Part shown: positions 36,062-45,057 of the stretch, in pieces
Layout: each line of letters starts with the position of its first letter
How positions within the stretch are numbered: position 1 is the stretch's first letter
DNA from: Desulfonatronum thiosulfatophilum
GTDB taxonomy: Bacteria > Desulfobacterota > Desulfovibrionia > Desulfovibrionales > Desulfonatronaceae
DNA: 64,000 bases
Assembly (NCBI RefSeq): GCF_900104215.1
Contig: NZ_FMXO01000003.1
Location: forward strand, 124,001 to 188,000
Reading direction: 5' to 3'
Translations under genes and position numbers: made by a program
The notes under the pieces: model-generated
The model's database searches: none
The model's input: only the letters and a program-made list of their open reading frames with translations
Told to the model about the DNA's origin: nothing

Positions 36062-37369
36062 ATGATTGACCGTTACACGCTTCCGGAGATGGGTCGTTTG
36101 TGGACCATCGAGTCCCGCTTTCAGGCTTGGCTTGAGGTCGAATTGGCCATTTGCGAAGGGTGGCATGTGCTGGGCGTCATCCCGGACGAGGACATCCAGT
36201 CCATCCGCAACAAGGCCGGATTCGATCTGGAGCGAATTCTCGAAATCGAAGAGCGCACCAAGCACGACGTCATCGCATTTCTCACCGCCGTGGAAGAAAA
36301 AACCGGACCGTCAGCAAGGTACATCCATCTGGGATGCACTTCTTCGGACATCGTGGATACGGCCAATGCCCTGCTCCTGGTAAGAGCCGGAAAGGCCATT
36401 GCCTCGGATCTGGACAGGCTGCTGGAGGCGTTACGCACACTGGCCTGGAAGTACAAGACGCTTCCGGCCATGGGCCGTACACACGGAATTCATGCTGAGC
36501 CAATTACCCTGGGATTGAAGTTCGCCGGTTTCTACGCTGAATTCGACCGCCATCGGCATCGTTGGCATGAAGCCGTTGAGAACATTCGTTTCGGTAAGAT
36601 TTCCGGGGCTGTCGGCACTTATGCGCACCTGGAACCCGAACTTGAATCCTTGGCGTGTGAGCGACTTGGATTGAAAGTGGACCCCATTTCCACCCAGATC
36701 ATCCAGCGTGACCGCTACGCTCAATACTTCACCACCCTGGCCGTCATGGCCGGGGGCGTGGAACGTCTTTGCGTTGAACTGCGCCATTTACAGCGGACCG
36801 AAGTTCGTGAAATCGAGGAAGGATTCGGCAAAGGCCAGAAAGGTTCATCGGCCATGCCGCACAAGAAGAATCCGATTTCCGCGGAAAACCTGAGCGGCCT
36901 ATCACGCTTGCTGCGAAGCAATGCCCTGGCTGCCCTGGAGAACATGGCCCTGTGGCATGAGCGCGACATCAGCCATTCTTCCGTGGAACGAGTAATCATG
37001 CCGGATTCCACGATCCTGATGGATTACATGTTGCACCGGCTGACCGGCCTTATTTCCGGGATCCAAGTTCATGAGGAGAACATTACCCGAAACCTGAACG
37101 CTTCCCAGGGCCTTTTCTTTTCCCAGCGTGTTCTTTTGGCGTTGATTGAAAAGGGGCTGCAGCGCCAGGAGGCTTATGAATTGGTCCAGGCCCTGGCCAT
37201 GCAGGCCTGGGAAGATAAAACGCCGTTTGCCGATCTGGTGCGCAAGAATGCGCGTGTCGTCGAATACCTTTCCTCAGCGGAACTCGGCGACCTCTTTGAT
37301 CTGTCCTACTTTTTCCGACACGTGGATTTAATATTCCACCGGGTATTCCCCCAGGACGCCAAGCACTAA
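36062..37369 (+). CDS. purB: Adenylosuccinate lyase
   Basis: A 435-residue enzyme of purine synthesis that removes fumarate from SAICAR and adenylosuccinate. Family marks: MIDRYTLPEMGRLW at the start, LGCTSSDIVDTANA, GRTHGIHAEPITLG with the catalytic His, and the fumarate-lyase signature GSSAMPHKKNP. ATG 36062 is the first Met matching the family; a repeat unit lies directly upstream and the Shine-Dalgarno is poor. Full length. Confidence 0.96.
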   Translation: MIDRYTLPEMGRLWTIESRFQAWLEVELAICEGWHVLGVIPDEDIQSIRNKAGFDLERILEIEERTKHDVIAFLTAVEEKTGPSARYIHLGCTSSDIVDTANALLLVRAGKAIASDLDRLLEALRTLAWKYKTLPAMGRTHGIHAEPITLGLKFAGFYAEFDRHRHRWHEAVENIRFGKISGAVGTYAHLEPELESLACERLGLKVDPISTQIIQRDRYAQYFTTLAVMAGGVERLCVELRHLQRTEVREIEEGFGKGQKGSSAMPHKKNPISAENLSGLSRLLRSNALAALENMALWHERDISHSSVERVIMPDSTILMDYMLHRLTGLISGIQVHEENITRNLNASQGLFFSQRVLLALIEKGLQRQEAYELVQALAMQAWEDKTPFADLVRKNARVVEYLSSAELGDLFDLSYFFRHVDLIFHRVFPQDAKH

Positions 37370-37475
37370 CTAGGTGGCTTTCTGGTTTTTTGCGGCTTAA
37401 GTCATTGTTGAAGTACAAGTCGCCGATTTGAAATTTAATATAACACCTGACCCCATTGTGCTGCCAGGAGGCGAT

Positions 37476-38036
37476 GTGAACGATTGGCGCAAAAAATTGG
37501 CTGCCCTGCTGCTTGCAAAATCCTATCTGGAAAAGGATGTCGTGCTGACTTCCGGCAAGCGCAGCAATTACTATTTTGACTGCAAGCAGACCGCGCTGCA
37601 TCCCGAAGGCGCATTTCTTATCGGCAGCCTCTTTGTGGAGATGCTGCGGAACGAACAAATCCATGGCGTGGCCGGAATGACCCTGGGCGCCGACCCGCTG
37701 GTCACGGCCACATCCCTGATGGGCCGAATGCAGGGTTTTACCTGGCCGGCCATGATTGTGCGCAAGGAATCCAAGGGGCACGGGACCAACAGTTACCTTG
37801 AAGGCGTGGCCAATTTTCAGCCCGGCGACCGAGTGGCAGTGCTTGAAGATGTCGCCACCACCGGCGGCAGCGCCCTTCGAGCCTGCCAGAGGCTGGCGGA
37901 CGCCGGATACAAGGTCGTTCGTGTTTGTTGCATCCTGGACCGCGAAGAAGGGGCCGCGGATGCTCTGTCGGCAGCCGATCTTCCCTTCAACGCCCTTTTT
38001 ACACGGAGCCAATTATTTCATGAGGCTGACTCGTAG
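37476..38036 (+). CDS. pyrE: Orotate phosphoribosyltransferase
   Basis: A 186-residue enzyme making OMP from orotate and PRPP. The PRPP-binding motif VLEDVATTGGS lies near 124-134, and TSGKRSNYYFDCKQTALHPEG near the N-terminus is characteristic. The GTG at 37476 is preferred because AGGAGG lies just upstream and the family begins there; a TTG 16 codons earlier would add a poor N-terminus. It overlaps the next gene by 17 bases. Confidence 0.92.
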   Translation: MNDWRKKLAALLLAKSYLEKDVVLTSGKRSNYYFDCKQTALHPEGAFLIGSLFVEMLRNEQIHGVAGMTLGADPLVTATSLMGRMQGFTWPAMIVRKESKGHGTNSYLEGVANFQPGDRVAVLEDVATTGGSALRACQRLADAGYKVVRVCCILDREEGAADALSAADLPFNALFTRSQLFHEADS

Positions 38037-38616
38037 CCTGATCTTGTTGCTGCTGATCTGCGTGGTTTCGCAAGCCGGGTGCCGGTTCCGTTCCCTGCCG
38101 GAAATGCTTTGGCCTGATCAGCATGACTCGTATTTTCAGCTCACTGAAGCGTGGAGCCGTTCTGGGGTTGTCCGGCACGGACTTGAATCGGAAACCCGGG
38201 TTGTGGCCCTGTTGAAGTCTGAAGAGTGGAGAAGGGGATACGTTCAGCGCTACGCGGAAACCTTTGCATTGACGGATGCTGAGGCGGAGAAGATGCTTGC
38301 GGATCAGCTCCGCGCCGCTGGGGAGGAAACGGAATTCGTCCTGGCCGTTGCCAGCACCTACCCTGAAGATGCCCGCCTGACCCACCGCTTGACGCAATGG
38401 CGGATTCTGCTTCTGGAAAATTCGGATCAGACCGTATCTCCTCTGGAAATTCGTCCCATGGAAACCCATCGGTCAAAACTTGAGGCTTTCTATCCTGAAT
38501 ATCACCCCTGGCAACGCTACTACACAGTTCGTTTCCCTAAAAAAGATCGTCCCCTGGTGATGGTGTTTACCGGCCCGAAAGGCCAAACCCAGCTCACATG
38601 GCCAGAGTGGATCTGA
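38020..38616 (+). CDS. Putative lipoprotein, uncharacterised
   Basis: A 198-residue protein with a lipoprotein signal peptide: LTRSLILLLLICVVSQAG-C with the lipidated Cys at residue 21. The rest is soluble with many aromatic and charged residues and no recognised domain. A plus-2 Arg after the Cys suggests outer-membrane sorting if Lol rules apply (inference). It overlaps the end of pyrE and precedes another envelope protein. Confidence 0.7.
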   Translation: MRLTRSLILLLLICVVSQAGCRFRSLPEMLWPDQHDSYFQLTEAWSRSGVVRHGLESETRVVALLKSEEWRRGYVQRYAETFALTDAEAEKMLADQLRAAGEETEFVLAVASTYPEDARLTHRLTQWRILLLENSDQTVSPLEIRPMETHRSKLEAFYPEYHPWQRYYTVRFPKKDRPLVMVFTGPKGQTQLTWPEWI

Positions 38617-38717
38617 GCTTTCTCGATTTTTTCCAAATTCGCAGAGCGAATCATGATCTTTTCATGCTTCCATCTGACGACAACTGATTCCCATTTGCGA
38701 CTCCGAAGAGGTTGTTT

Positions 38718-39419
38718 GTGAACAAGGACGATAAACTCAGCCTGATCATCATGCGCGATGACAGCCCGGTTCGTCGATACAGGTTCAGGACAGCATGGTT
38801 CAGGCTTTTTCTCTGTGCCCAGGTTTTACTGCTCCTTTCGGCTTTTGTCGGCGCCTATGCCGGATTCACCTATTGGGGACAGCACCTCGAGCTTGTGAAT
38901 GCAAATAAAGCATTGCAGGAAGACATTGCCGATAAGGCCATCCGTTTGGAACGGCTGCAAAACATCCAGGAGATCCTGAACACCAGTGACCCAGGGGAAA
39001 TCCAAGCCTTATTCAGCGCAGTAAGCAAGGAACGGCAGGCAAACGCTCCGGTAATTAACCTCCAGGATGTCTTCCATTCACATGATATGCAGATGGCGGG
39101 GGTGTCAAATCTGCAACTCAGTCATGTCGGCGATGATCTGCGCATTCAATTCGAACTGAACAACTTGTCTGACGGAACGCTTTCCGGCTCAATCCAAATC
39201 TATTTCGTCACCCAGCAGGCAAACGTGATCGAAGCCAGGGGTGATGAAAACGAGCTGACCTTTGAAATTCAACGCTTTCGCAGAGTCAATTCGCTGCTGA
39301 AACTCCCCTCAGGAATGGAATTTGAGGCGATTTTCGCTTTGAGAGTGGTCATTGGCAACGACGATGGCGACGTGCTGTTTATCCAGTCCTATCCGGTGCA
39401 CAACATCCTTACATCGTGA
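38718..39419 (+). CDS. Single-pass membrane protein with coiled coil, uncharacterised
   Basis: A 233-residue protein: a charged cytoplasmic N-terminus (~1-28), one membrane helix (~30-50, LFLCAQVLLLLSAFVGAYAGF), a short coiled coil (~57-90) and a globular domain (~125-230) with beta-strand patterns. No named family recognised. GTG at 38718 follows AGAGG; a TTG two codons earlier is less likely. Confidence 0.75.
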   Translation: MNKDDKLSLIIMRDDSPVRRYRFRTAWFRLFLCAQVLLLLSAFVGAYAGFTYWGQHLELVNANKALQEDIADKAIRLERLQNIQEILNTSDPGEIQALFSAVSKERQANAPVINLQDVFHSHDMQMAGVSNLQLSHVGDDLRIQFELNNLSDGTLSGSIQIYFVTQQANVIEARGDENELTFEIQRFRRVNSLLKLPSGMEFEAIFALRVVIGNDDGDVLFIQSYPVHNILTS

Positions 39420-39424
39420 CAATC

Positions 39425-39613
39425 ATGCAGCATGTTTTCGCCCACGCTTTACTCGAAGCCGGGCATTCCCCAGTCTTCATATTGTCTCCGCGGGAAAGAT
39501 TGTCGATCGACACTGTCTCCAGGCCAGTCTTGCCCGAAAAACAAGCTCCAACACTGATTCATGAATTAGCCGAGCAACCGCGTTACTCGCAATTATTGTC
39601 CGGCAAAACTTGA
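39425..39613 (+). CDS. Doubtful small open frame
   Basis: About 62 residues starting MQHVFAHALLEAG, six bases after the previous stop. No recognised domain and no good ribosome-binding site. Its stop overlaps the -35 box of the tRNA promoter. It may be a non-coding frame. Confidence 0.25.
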   Translation: MQHVFAHALLEAGHSPVFILSPRERLSIDTVSRPVLPEKQAPTLIHELAEQPRYSQLLSGKT

Positions 39614-39638
39614 CATGACTACTTACAGGACGTAAAAG
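39610..39638 (+). promoter_or_regulatory. Promoter of the tRNA-Lys/tRNA-Glu unit
   Basis: TTGACA at 39610-39615, a 17-base spacer, TAAAAG at 39633-39638, and the tRNA beginning 12 bases later. Confidence 0.6.
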
Positions 39639-39649
39639 TCCCCTTTTTA

Positions 39650-39725
39650 GGGCCGTTAACTCAGTCGGTAGAGTATCTGCCTTTTAAGCAGAGAGTCGAA
39701 GGTTCGAGTCCTTCACGGCCCACCA
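39650..39725 (+). tRNA. tRNA-Lys (UUU anticodon)
   Basis: A 76-base cloverleaf: acceptor GGGCCGT with ACGGCCC, D-arm AACTCAGTCGGTAGAGT, anticodon loop CTTTTAA, T-arm GGTTCGAGTCC and encoded CCA. Confidence 0.96.
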
Positions 39726-39730
39726 TTCCA

Positions 39731-39806
39731 GTCCCCATCGTCTAGTGGCCTAGGACGCTGGCCTCTCACGCCGGTAACAGGGGTTCAAATCCCCTTGGGG
39801 ACGCCA
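39731..39806 (+). tRNA. tRNA-Glu (CUC anticodon)
   Basis: A 76-base cloverleaf: acceptor GTCCCCA with TGGGGAC, anticodon loop CTCTCAC with CTC, T-arm GGTTCAAATCC and encoded CCA. It lies five bases after tRNA-Lys, so both come from one precursor. Confidence 0.96.
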
Positions 39807-39814
39807 AAGAAATC

Positions 39815-39856
39815 AAAGGGTTGCAAGCTGCAAAGCTTGCAACCCTTTTTTCTTTT
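39815..39856 (+). terminator. Terminator after tRNA-Glu
   Basis: A 12-bp perfect stem (39818-39829 with 39834-39845), a four-base loop and a T-rich tail. Confidence 0.93.
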
Positions 39857-39898
39857 CAACCAAGCTTCCGACAATGGTTTGATGTGCTTTACTGGCGC

Positions 39899-40232
39899 CT
39901 AGAAGGGCGCATCGTTATCCTTGATGGCTTTCTGTCGGCTTTGGGAGCTTTCTGGCGGCTTTTTTGCGTTCCAGGTCCGCCATGCTCTCTTCGAATGGAA
40001 CTCACATTGTCCGGCCGATCCTTGTCCGAACCGTTTGAAGTACAGATTGGTGATGAAATCCGGAAGGGGGGCTTTTCACGTTTGCTGGTCGTGGGTGGGC
40101 CAGTGAATCGAATTTCTTCGGGTTCATGCCTAACTCCCGGGCCATCTGAATGTGGGCGTGGGACAGCTTGAAACGCTTGCGGGCTTCGATCCAAGGGATG
40201 AATTTGTAAGGGATTTCTTCATATTGGATCAT
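39899..40232 (-). pseudogene. Broken small gene of a widespread conserved family (LSHAHIQMARELGMNPKKF type)
   Basis: The first ~45 codons from ATG 40232 read IPWIEARKRFKLSHAHIQMARELGMNPKKF, a well-conserved small bacterial protein family. The frame is then lost. Dropping one C in the CCACCCACG stretch near 40100 restores the expected continuation (HHDQQT, a stop, then KAPLPDFITNLYFKRFGQ) down to a TAG at 39899. The stop is TGA where family members have Trp (TGG). Two independent lesions indicate true decay. The function of the parent family is unknown. Confidence 0.8.
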
Positions 40233-40254
40233 TTTCTTCTGAACGTGACTTATA

Positions 40255-42858
40255 TCAGCTCTCCCCGGTCACATCTCCTTCGGATCGGATTTTGGTCAAC
40301 CTGGTATGCTCGAAGGAGAGTTTCTGGGTGACGGCGCGGATGGCGATCCAGGGGTTGAGGTAGTCCTCCCGGAAGTCGAAAACCAGACGCAACCGATTAT
40401 CGCCCAGGAAGCGTATTTCCCGAAAGAGCGGGCGGAGGTTGATCCGGCGGGTGCCGCGTTTGGTCTTCTTTTCGTAATCGAAGTGTTCCAGATCCTGGAA
40501 CGCCCTCCATTTGGCCATGATCTCGGAGATCTCCTCCCGTCGGGACGGTTCATGTCCGGTGCAGTGGAGCAGGTATTCCTCAAAAGGAGGTTGGGCGGCC
40601 CGGGCTTTGAGGGGGGCTTCTTCCACTGCCCGCAGTTCCAGGCCTTTGGGCATTTCCGGTGCGAGTCGCAGATGCACTTGGGTTGCGGTCATGGGGCTGC
40701 GCAGGACAATGATCATTTCCTCATGTGCGCTGCCCACGCCCACGGGCAGGGCTCGGGCGAAGGACATCCGGGGCATGGGGTGAAAGCCCTGGGAAAAGCT
40801 CATGGGAATGCCGGCCCGGCGCATGCATCGCTCAAAAAGCCGGGTCAGTTCCAGTTGGCTGAAATGCACTGCCGGCCCCAGTTTGCAATAGGTGATACGG
40901 AAAGCCGCGGCCTTGGATCCCAGATCGTCCTGGCCCTGTTCACCCGATTCGCAGTCTTCCGGTAACCTGACAGCCGGGATGGGGACTGGCATTTCCGGGT
41001 CCTGATCGATTCGGGGCCGGATATCCAGGTTTGTCTGGCGCTGAAGTGCGGTCTTGACCCTGGTCGTGGTGCACACGCCGCACCCCAGGCATTTGCCCTG
41101 CCGACAGTCCGGAGTGGTTTTGGCCGCAAGGGCGAGGCGTCGTTCCCGCAGCAGGTAGGAGCGGCGGATGCCGCTGGAAATGTGGTCCCAGGGCAGCGGT
41201 TCCTCCGGACTTCTGGCGCGCAGATACCACGCCGGCTCATGTCCGCACTCCTGCATGGCATCCAGCCAGGACTGCAGTTCCAGAGAGTCCGACCAGCTCG
41301 AAAAAAGAGCCCCCTTGTGATAGGCGCGTTCCACCACATCGGCCAGGGCGCGGTCTCCCCGGGAAAAGATCCCTTCCAAAAAACTCATTTCCGGCATGTG
41401 CCAGCGCATGGTCAACCGCTTGTGCGGCCGGAACATGTCCTTGAGCCGGTTCAGGCGGTACCTGGTCTCTTCGAAGGAAATTTGTTCCTCCCATTGGAAC
41501 GGAGTCTGAGGCTTGGGGACAAAGGGCGAGATGGCCGCGGTGATCTGCAGTCGCTTGGCCCGCTCGCCGCCCGTGGCCGCCACCTTGAGGCAGAGATCGA
41601 CGATGGCCCGGAGATCCGCGTCGGTTTCCGTGGGCAGCCCGATCATGAAATAGAGCTTGACCGAGGACCAGCCCCGGGAAAACAGCTCCCGGGTATGGGT
41701 GAGCAGGGCTTCCTCGGTGACGTTCTTGTTGATTACGTCCCGCAGGCGCTGGCTTCCGGCTTCCGGAGCCAGGGTGATGCCGGTTCGCCGGATGTCGGCG
41801 ATCATGTCCAGGACCTCGCCGCTGACAGATCCAACGCGCAGCGAAGGCAGAGATAATGAGACCTGACGTTGGCGGCAAAGGGTGAAGCTTTGCTGGAACA
41901 AACTGTCCAGGTGGGAAAAATCTCCAGCGCTGAGGGAAAGGAAGGAGAGTTCGTCAAAGCCGGTGCGGCTCAAGGCCTGGTCGAGGATCCGGCCAAGATT
42001 GTCCAGGCGCCGCTCCCGGACCGGGCGATAGATCATGCCGGCCTGACAAAACCGACAGCCCCGGGTGCAGCCGCGGGAAATTTCAATGCTCAGCCGGTCG
42101 TGGACCACAGGGCCGAAGGGAACGACCTGGGCCGCTGGAAAATCCACCGTGTTCAGGTCCGGCAGAATACGCTTTTCCACCTGGGTGTAGTCCGAATGCA
42201 TGGCCTGAAGAACCGCCGTCTTCTCCGGCGAGTCGTCGGACCACGTCTCCTGGAAGAATTCCGGGATGTAGCAGCCGGTGATGTTTCGTGCGGCATGCAG
42301 AACCTGCTTTCGCGAAAGCCCTTGGGCTTTTGCTTCGGCAACCAGCGCCAAGACGTCGGGCAGCGCTTCCTCGCCGTCGCCGGCCACGAACAAATCAAAA
42401 AACGGAGCGACCGGCTCTGCATTGAAAACCACCCCGCCTCCGCCGAGAATCAAGGGGTGGCTTGCATCACGGTCCTTGGCCCGGAAGGGAATGCCGGCCA
42501 GGTCCAACATGTACAGGATGTTGGTATAGCACAGTTCGTGGGTCAGACTGAAAGCCAGGACATCCATCTTGCGCAAAGGAGTGTCGGATTCCAGCGTGCA
42601 CAGCGGCGTGGCGGTGTCGCGAAGCATCTGGGCGGCCTCTCGCGGCGGAGCAAAGGCGCGTTCGGCCCAAAACCGCGGGTGCGCGTTGACCAGGTGATAG
42701 AGAATGCGGCCTCCGAGATAGGACATGCCCACCTCGTACAGATCGGGAAACGCCAGGGCGATCCGGACATCCACGTCCGCCGGATTCTTGTGCACGGCAT
42801 TGGGCTCGGTGCCCAGATACTGGCTGGGCCGCGGAAGCAGGGGGAGAAGTTGTTGCAT
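40255..42858 (-). CDS. B12-binding-type radical SAM protein fused to a DUF2344 domain (TIGR03960/TIGR03936)
   Basis: An 867-residue fusion. Residues ~1-190 resemble a cobalamin-binding-like domain, residues ~240-520 form the radical SAM barrel with the cluster motif CTRGCRFC and an LTLAPEAGSQRLR segment, a CXXC-rich linker (CRQGKCLGCGVC) follows at ~600, and the C-terminal ~230 residues are DUF2344 (FRITYCKLGPAVHFSQLELTRLFER). Members are common in anaerobes beside ribonuclease or ribosomal genes, and the substrate is not known; RNA or ribosome modification is a guess. ATG 42858 is preferred over an upstream TTG. Confidence 0.88.
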   Translation of the reverse strand: MQQLLPLLPRPSQYLGTEPNAVHKNPADVDVRIALAFPDLYEVGMSYLGGRILYHLVNAHPRFWAERAFAPPREAAQMLRDTATPLCTLESDTPLRKMDVLAFSLTHELCYTNILYMLDLAGIPFRAKDRDASHPLILGGGGVVFNAEPVAPFFDLFVAGDGEEALPDVLALVAEAKAQGLSRKQVLHAARNITGCYIPEFFQETWSDDSPEKTAVLQAMHSDYTQVEKRILPDLNTVDFPAAQVVPFGPVVHDRLSIEISRGCTRGCRFCQAGMIYRPVRERRLDNLGRILDQALSRTGFDELSFLSLSAGDFSHLDSLFQQSFTLCRQRQVSLSLPSLRVGSVSGEVLDMIADIRRTGITLAPEAGSQRLRDVINKNVTEEALLTHTRELFSRGWSSVKLYFMIGLPTETDADLRAIVDLCLKVAATGGERAKRLQITAAISPFVPKPQTPFQWEEQISFEETRYRLNRLKDMFRPHKRLTMRWHMPEMSFLEGIFSRGDRALADVVERAYHKGALFSSWSDSLELQSWLDAMQECGHEPAWYLRARSPEEPLPWDHISSGIRRSYLLRERRLALAAKTTPDCRQGKCLGCGVCTTTRVKTALQRQTNLDIRPRIDQDPEMPVPIPAVRLPEDCESGEQGQDDLGSKAAAFRITYCKLGPAVHFSQLELTRLFERCMRRAGIPMSFSQGFHPMPRMSFARALPVGVGSAHEEMIIVLRSPMTATQVHLRLAPEMPKGLELRAVEEAPLKARAAQPPFEEYLLHCTGHEPSRREEISEIMAKWRAFQDLEHFDYEKKTKRGTRRINLRPLFREIRFLGDNRLRLVFDFREDYLNPWIAIRAVTQKLSFEHTRLTKIRSEGDVTGES

Positions 42859-42877
42859 GTCTGGTCTCAGAACAAGC

Positions 42878-42912
42878 AAAGGGCGGCGGTGTTGCTGTTT
42901 CCGCCGCCCTTT
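42878..42912 (-). terminator. Hairpin between two minus-strand genes, probable terminator
   Basis: A perfect 12-bp GC-rich stem (42878-42889 with 42901-42912). On the minus strand it is followed only by TTTG and a pyrimidine-rich stretch, so termination strength is uncertain. Confidence 0.55.
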
Positions 42913-42953
42913 GAAATGTCAGGGAAATATGATGAGAGTTTGTTGAACAGATA

Positions 42954-43313
42954 TTATTTGATCAGGGACATTCCTGATCCGCCAGGTTTTCCGCCGGGGC
43001 CGCCCATGTTCTTCAGACGTTGAAGATCGCCGGGGGAGGACAGGGTCAGATTGCTGCTGGCTTCCAGATATTTGGTTTTCAATTCATCCGGGAATGTCTT
43101 GTACACGTACATGACATGGTCCAGGGAAATTTCTCCGGTGATTTCATTCTCAAAAGGGTAGCCGAAGGGCAACAGCATCATCTGCACTCCTCCGCTTTGG
43201 GTGGGTACTGTCTGAATAACGGCAATGTCCTTCAGTTTACGTTCGTCTTCCTCCCATTTGCCGAGAGCCAGATCACCGGTGATCAGTTTAACCAAGCGGA
43301 TATCATACGCCAT
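42954..43313 (-). CDS. Small conserved protein, possibly Sm-like, uncharacterised
   Basis: A 119-residue protein beginning MAYDIRLVKLITGDLALGKW, rich in beta strands in the first ~80 residues (GDLALGKW, VQMMLLPFGYPF, ITGEISLDHVMYVYK), which recalls the Lsm/Sm-type barrel, and a flexible Gly/Pro-rich tail. The Sm likeness is by eye only. AAAGGAGAA lies upstream of ATG 43313; a longer frame upstream lacks support. Confidence 0.72.
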   Translation of the reverse strand: MAYDIRLVKLITGDLALGKWEEDERKLKDIAVIQTVPTQSGGVQMMLLPFGYPFENEITGEISLDHVMYVYKTFPDELKTKYLEASSNLTLSSPGDLQRLKNMGGPGGKPGGSGMSLIK

Positions 43314-43409
43314 GGATCGTTCTCCTTTGTCGGAAAAAGTGATAAACAAGGCAAACTATGGACTGAAAACGCTGCTGTCAAGGAAGGATCAAGATGATTC
43401 CAGCCACGG

Positions 43410-44657
43410 TCAGGAAGTCTGCCCTGTGGTCGGATCAGGCTGCTGTTGCTCTTCGAGACCGGAAATTTTCAAAGCCCAGGTCAGGGCGGCGGATCCGAAG
43501 ATGATGCCTCCCAGGATCATAAATCCCAAAGGAAAAAGGTCGTGGTCGCCGAATATGCCGAGGCCGGCCGGGATCAGTCCGCCCCCCGCGAGCACGGCCA
43601 TGGGAACGATCAGCGAGATGGCCAGAGGTCGAGTCTGGGCGGGAAAGATCATGGAAAGAACCGCAAAGCCTGCCGGGAAGAAGCAACCGGCCATGGTCGG
43701 CTGGATCAGAACGGACAGCGTGACCCAGCTGCCCGGCAAAAGGCCGAAGGTGATCGTCGCGATACCGGTCAGGGCGACAAATATGCGCAACGCCGGAATG
43801 GGACCGAGCCTGTCCACGATCATTCCGGCCCAGAAGACCAGGAACAGGCCGGAAAACCGGGAGGCTGCGAGCAGGTAGTTCACCCAGTCCGGGGGCATGT
43901 CCCTGGAACTGACGAGATAGAGGGGGGTTTGGGAGTAGACGCCTTGGGTGGCGCCGATGGCCAGGGCGAAAAATACGGCCAGGATCCAGAATTCCTTTTG
44001 GCCCAGGGTTCGCAGATAGGCGGCGGGTCGCGGCGGGATGCTTTTTTCACGGCCGCTGGAACAGAATCTGAGAAAAAAAAGGACGGCGATCAGGGAGAAA
44101 ACAGCATTGCCGGCCAGGGCTGTTCGCCAGTTCAGGCCGAGACTGGTCAAGAGTTCGGCAATGAGGGGGGCAACGACGAAACTGAGATTGGGCGCCAGTT
44201 CATGGATGGCAATGGCCTTGCCCCAGTTGGTCGGCGGCACCATGGAGGTGAGCACGGCGAATCCGGAGGGAAAGTACAGCCCCCCGAACAGACCGACCAG
44301 CAAGAGATAGGCGCGCAGCCAAAACAGGTTCGGACTCAATGCCGCCAAGGCCAGGGAGACCGTGATGCCCACGGCGGAAACGACGATCACCTTGCGATGT
44401 TCCAGGCGGGAGGAAAAAAAACCGGATCCCAGCAAGGCGATGCTGTACCCCAGGGAGACGATGAAGAAGAGTTCCCCCGCTTCCGCCTTGGTCAGGTCGA
44501 AATCTTCGCGGATCTGGAGCAGGAACGGGGCCAGGATGACCCGGGTCAGAAAATTGATGAAAAATATTCCGGTCAGGCTGAGCAATCCGGGTACCACGGA
44601 TCGAAATGGCGGAAGCGTTGCGTTGTTTGGAGCGGCGGAGATGGCTGGAGTCGGCAT
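43410..44657 (-). CDS. Major facilitator superfamily transporter
   Basis: A 415-residue inner-membrane protein with about 12 hydrophobic helices and the loop 2-3 motif region GSGFFSSRLEHRKVIV (variant of GxxxDRxGRR). The topology is the two-fold six-helix MFS pattern. The substrate cannot be deduced; no adjacent enzyme suggests one. It is flanked on the left by the Sm-like small gene and on the right by a repeat element. Confidence 0.85.
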   Translation of the reverse strand: MPTPAISAAPNNATLPPFRSVVPGLLSLTGIFFINFLTRVILAPFLLQIREDFDLTKAEAGELFFIVSLGYSIALLGSGFFSSRLEHRKVIVVSAVGITVSLALAALSPNLFWLRAYLLLVGLFGGLYFPSGFAVLTSMVPPTNWGKAIAIHELAPNLSFVVAPLIAELLTSLGLNWRTALAGNAVFSLIAVLFFLRFCSSGREKSIPPRPAAYLRTLGQKEFWILAVFFALAIGATQGVYSQTPLYLVSSRDMPPDWVNYLLAASRFSGLFLVFWAGMIVDRLGPIPALRIFVALTGIATITFGLLPGSWVTLSVLIQPTMAGCFFPAGFAVLSMIFPAQTRPLAISLIVPMAVLAGGGLIPAGLGIFGDHDLFPLGFMILGGIIFGSAALTWALKISGLEEQQQPDPTTGQTS

Positions 44658-44752
44658 GGTATTTCCGGTTATGCCCAGAATGCTATGTTTTCGAGTTCAC
44701 TTTGAAGTAACCAATCAGCAATTATGATGCGGACTTGTTTGTTAACTTCTTT

Positions 44753-44978
44753 GCAACTACTCGCCAGCGGTCCGGTTTGTCTCGATTTTTCGGCCTCGCA
44801 ACTCCTTCGTCGGCTTCGTAGCATCGAACCATTGCGTGAATAAACAGCATTTGGCGCTTTAAGCGCCCGGCAATGGTTCAATGAACGAATCCTGACTCAG
44901 TCAGACAGGCGATGCCAAAAAATCGAGACAAGCCGGACCACTTTATGCCATGTAATCAATAGTGCTGAATAATTAAAC
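44753..44978. repeat. Inverted-repeat (MITE-like) element, copy 1
   Basis: A ~225 bp non-coding element. Outer ends GCAACTACTC and GTGCTGAATAATTA are near-complementary. A 29-base inner inverted repeat (44771-44799 with 44909-44937) has three mismatches, and a central one pairs 44822-44835 with 44870-44883. A second copy in the same orientation lies at 49983-50206. No transposase gene is inside or nearby. Confidence 0.8.
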
Positions 44979-45057
44979 TTTTTTCGACACTTTATGTCAC
45001 CACGAAGGACTCACGAAGAGGCGAAGGGGCTGAGTGAAGGTGATAATCGCAGCATGG
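44979..45057. other. Short non-coding remainder before the 45058-45447 gene
   Basis: AT-rich sequence between the repeat element and the 3' end of a minus-strand gene; nothing recognised beyond this. Confidence 0.4.

Noticed and set aside
40080-40110. In-frame TGA of the small broken gene as a selenocysteine codon
   Set aside because: The family has Trp there, no SECIS-like hairpin is evident, and a separate frameshift is also present.
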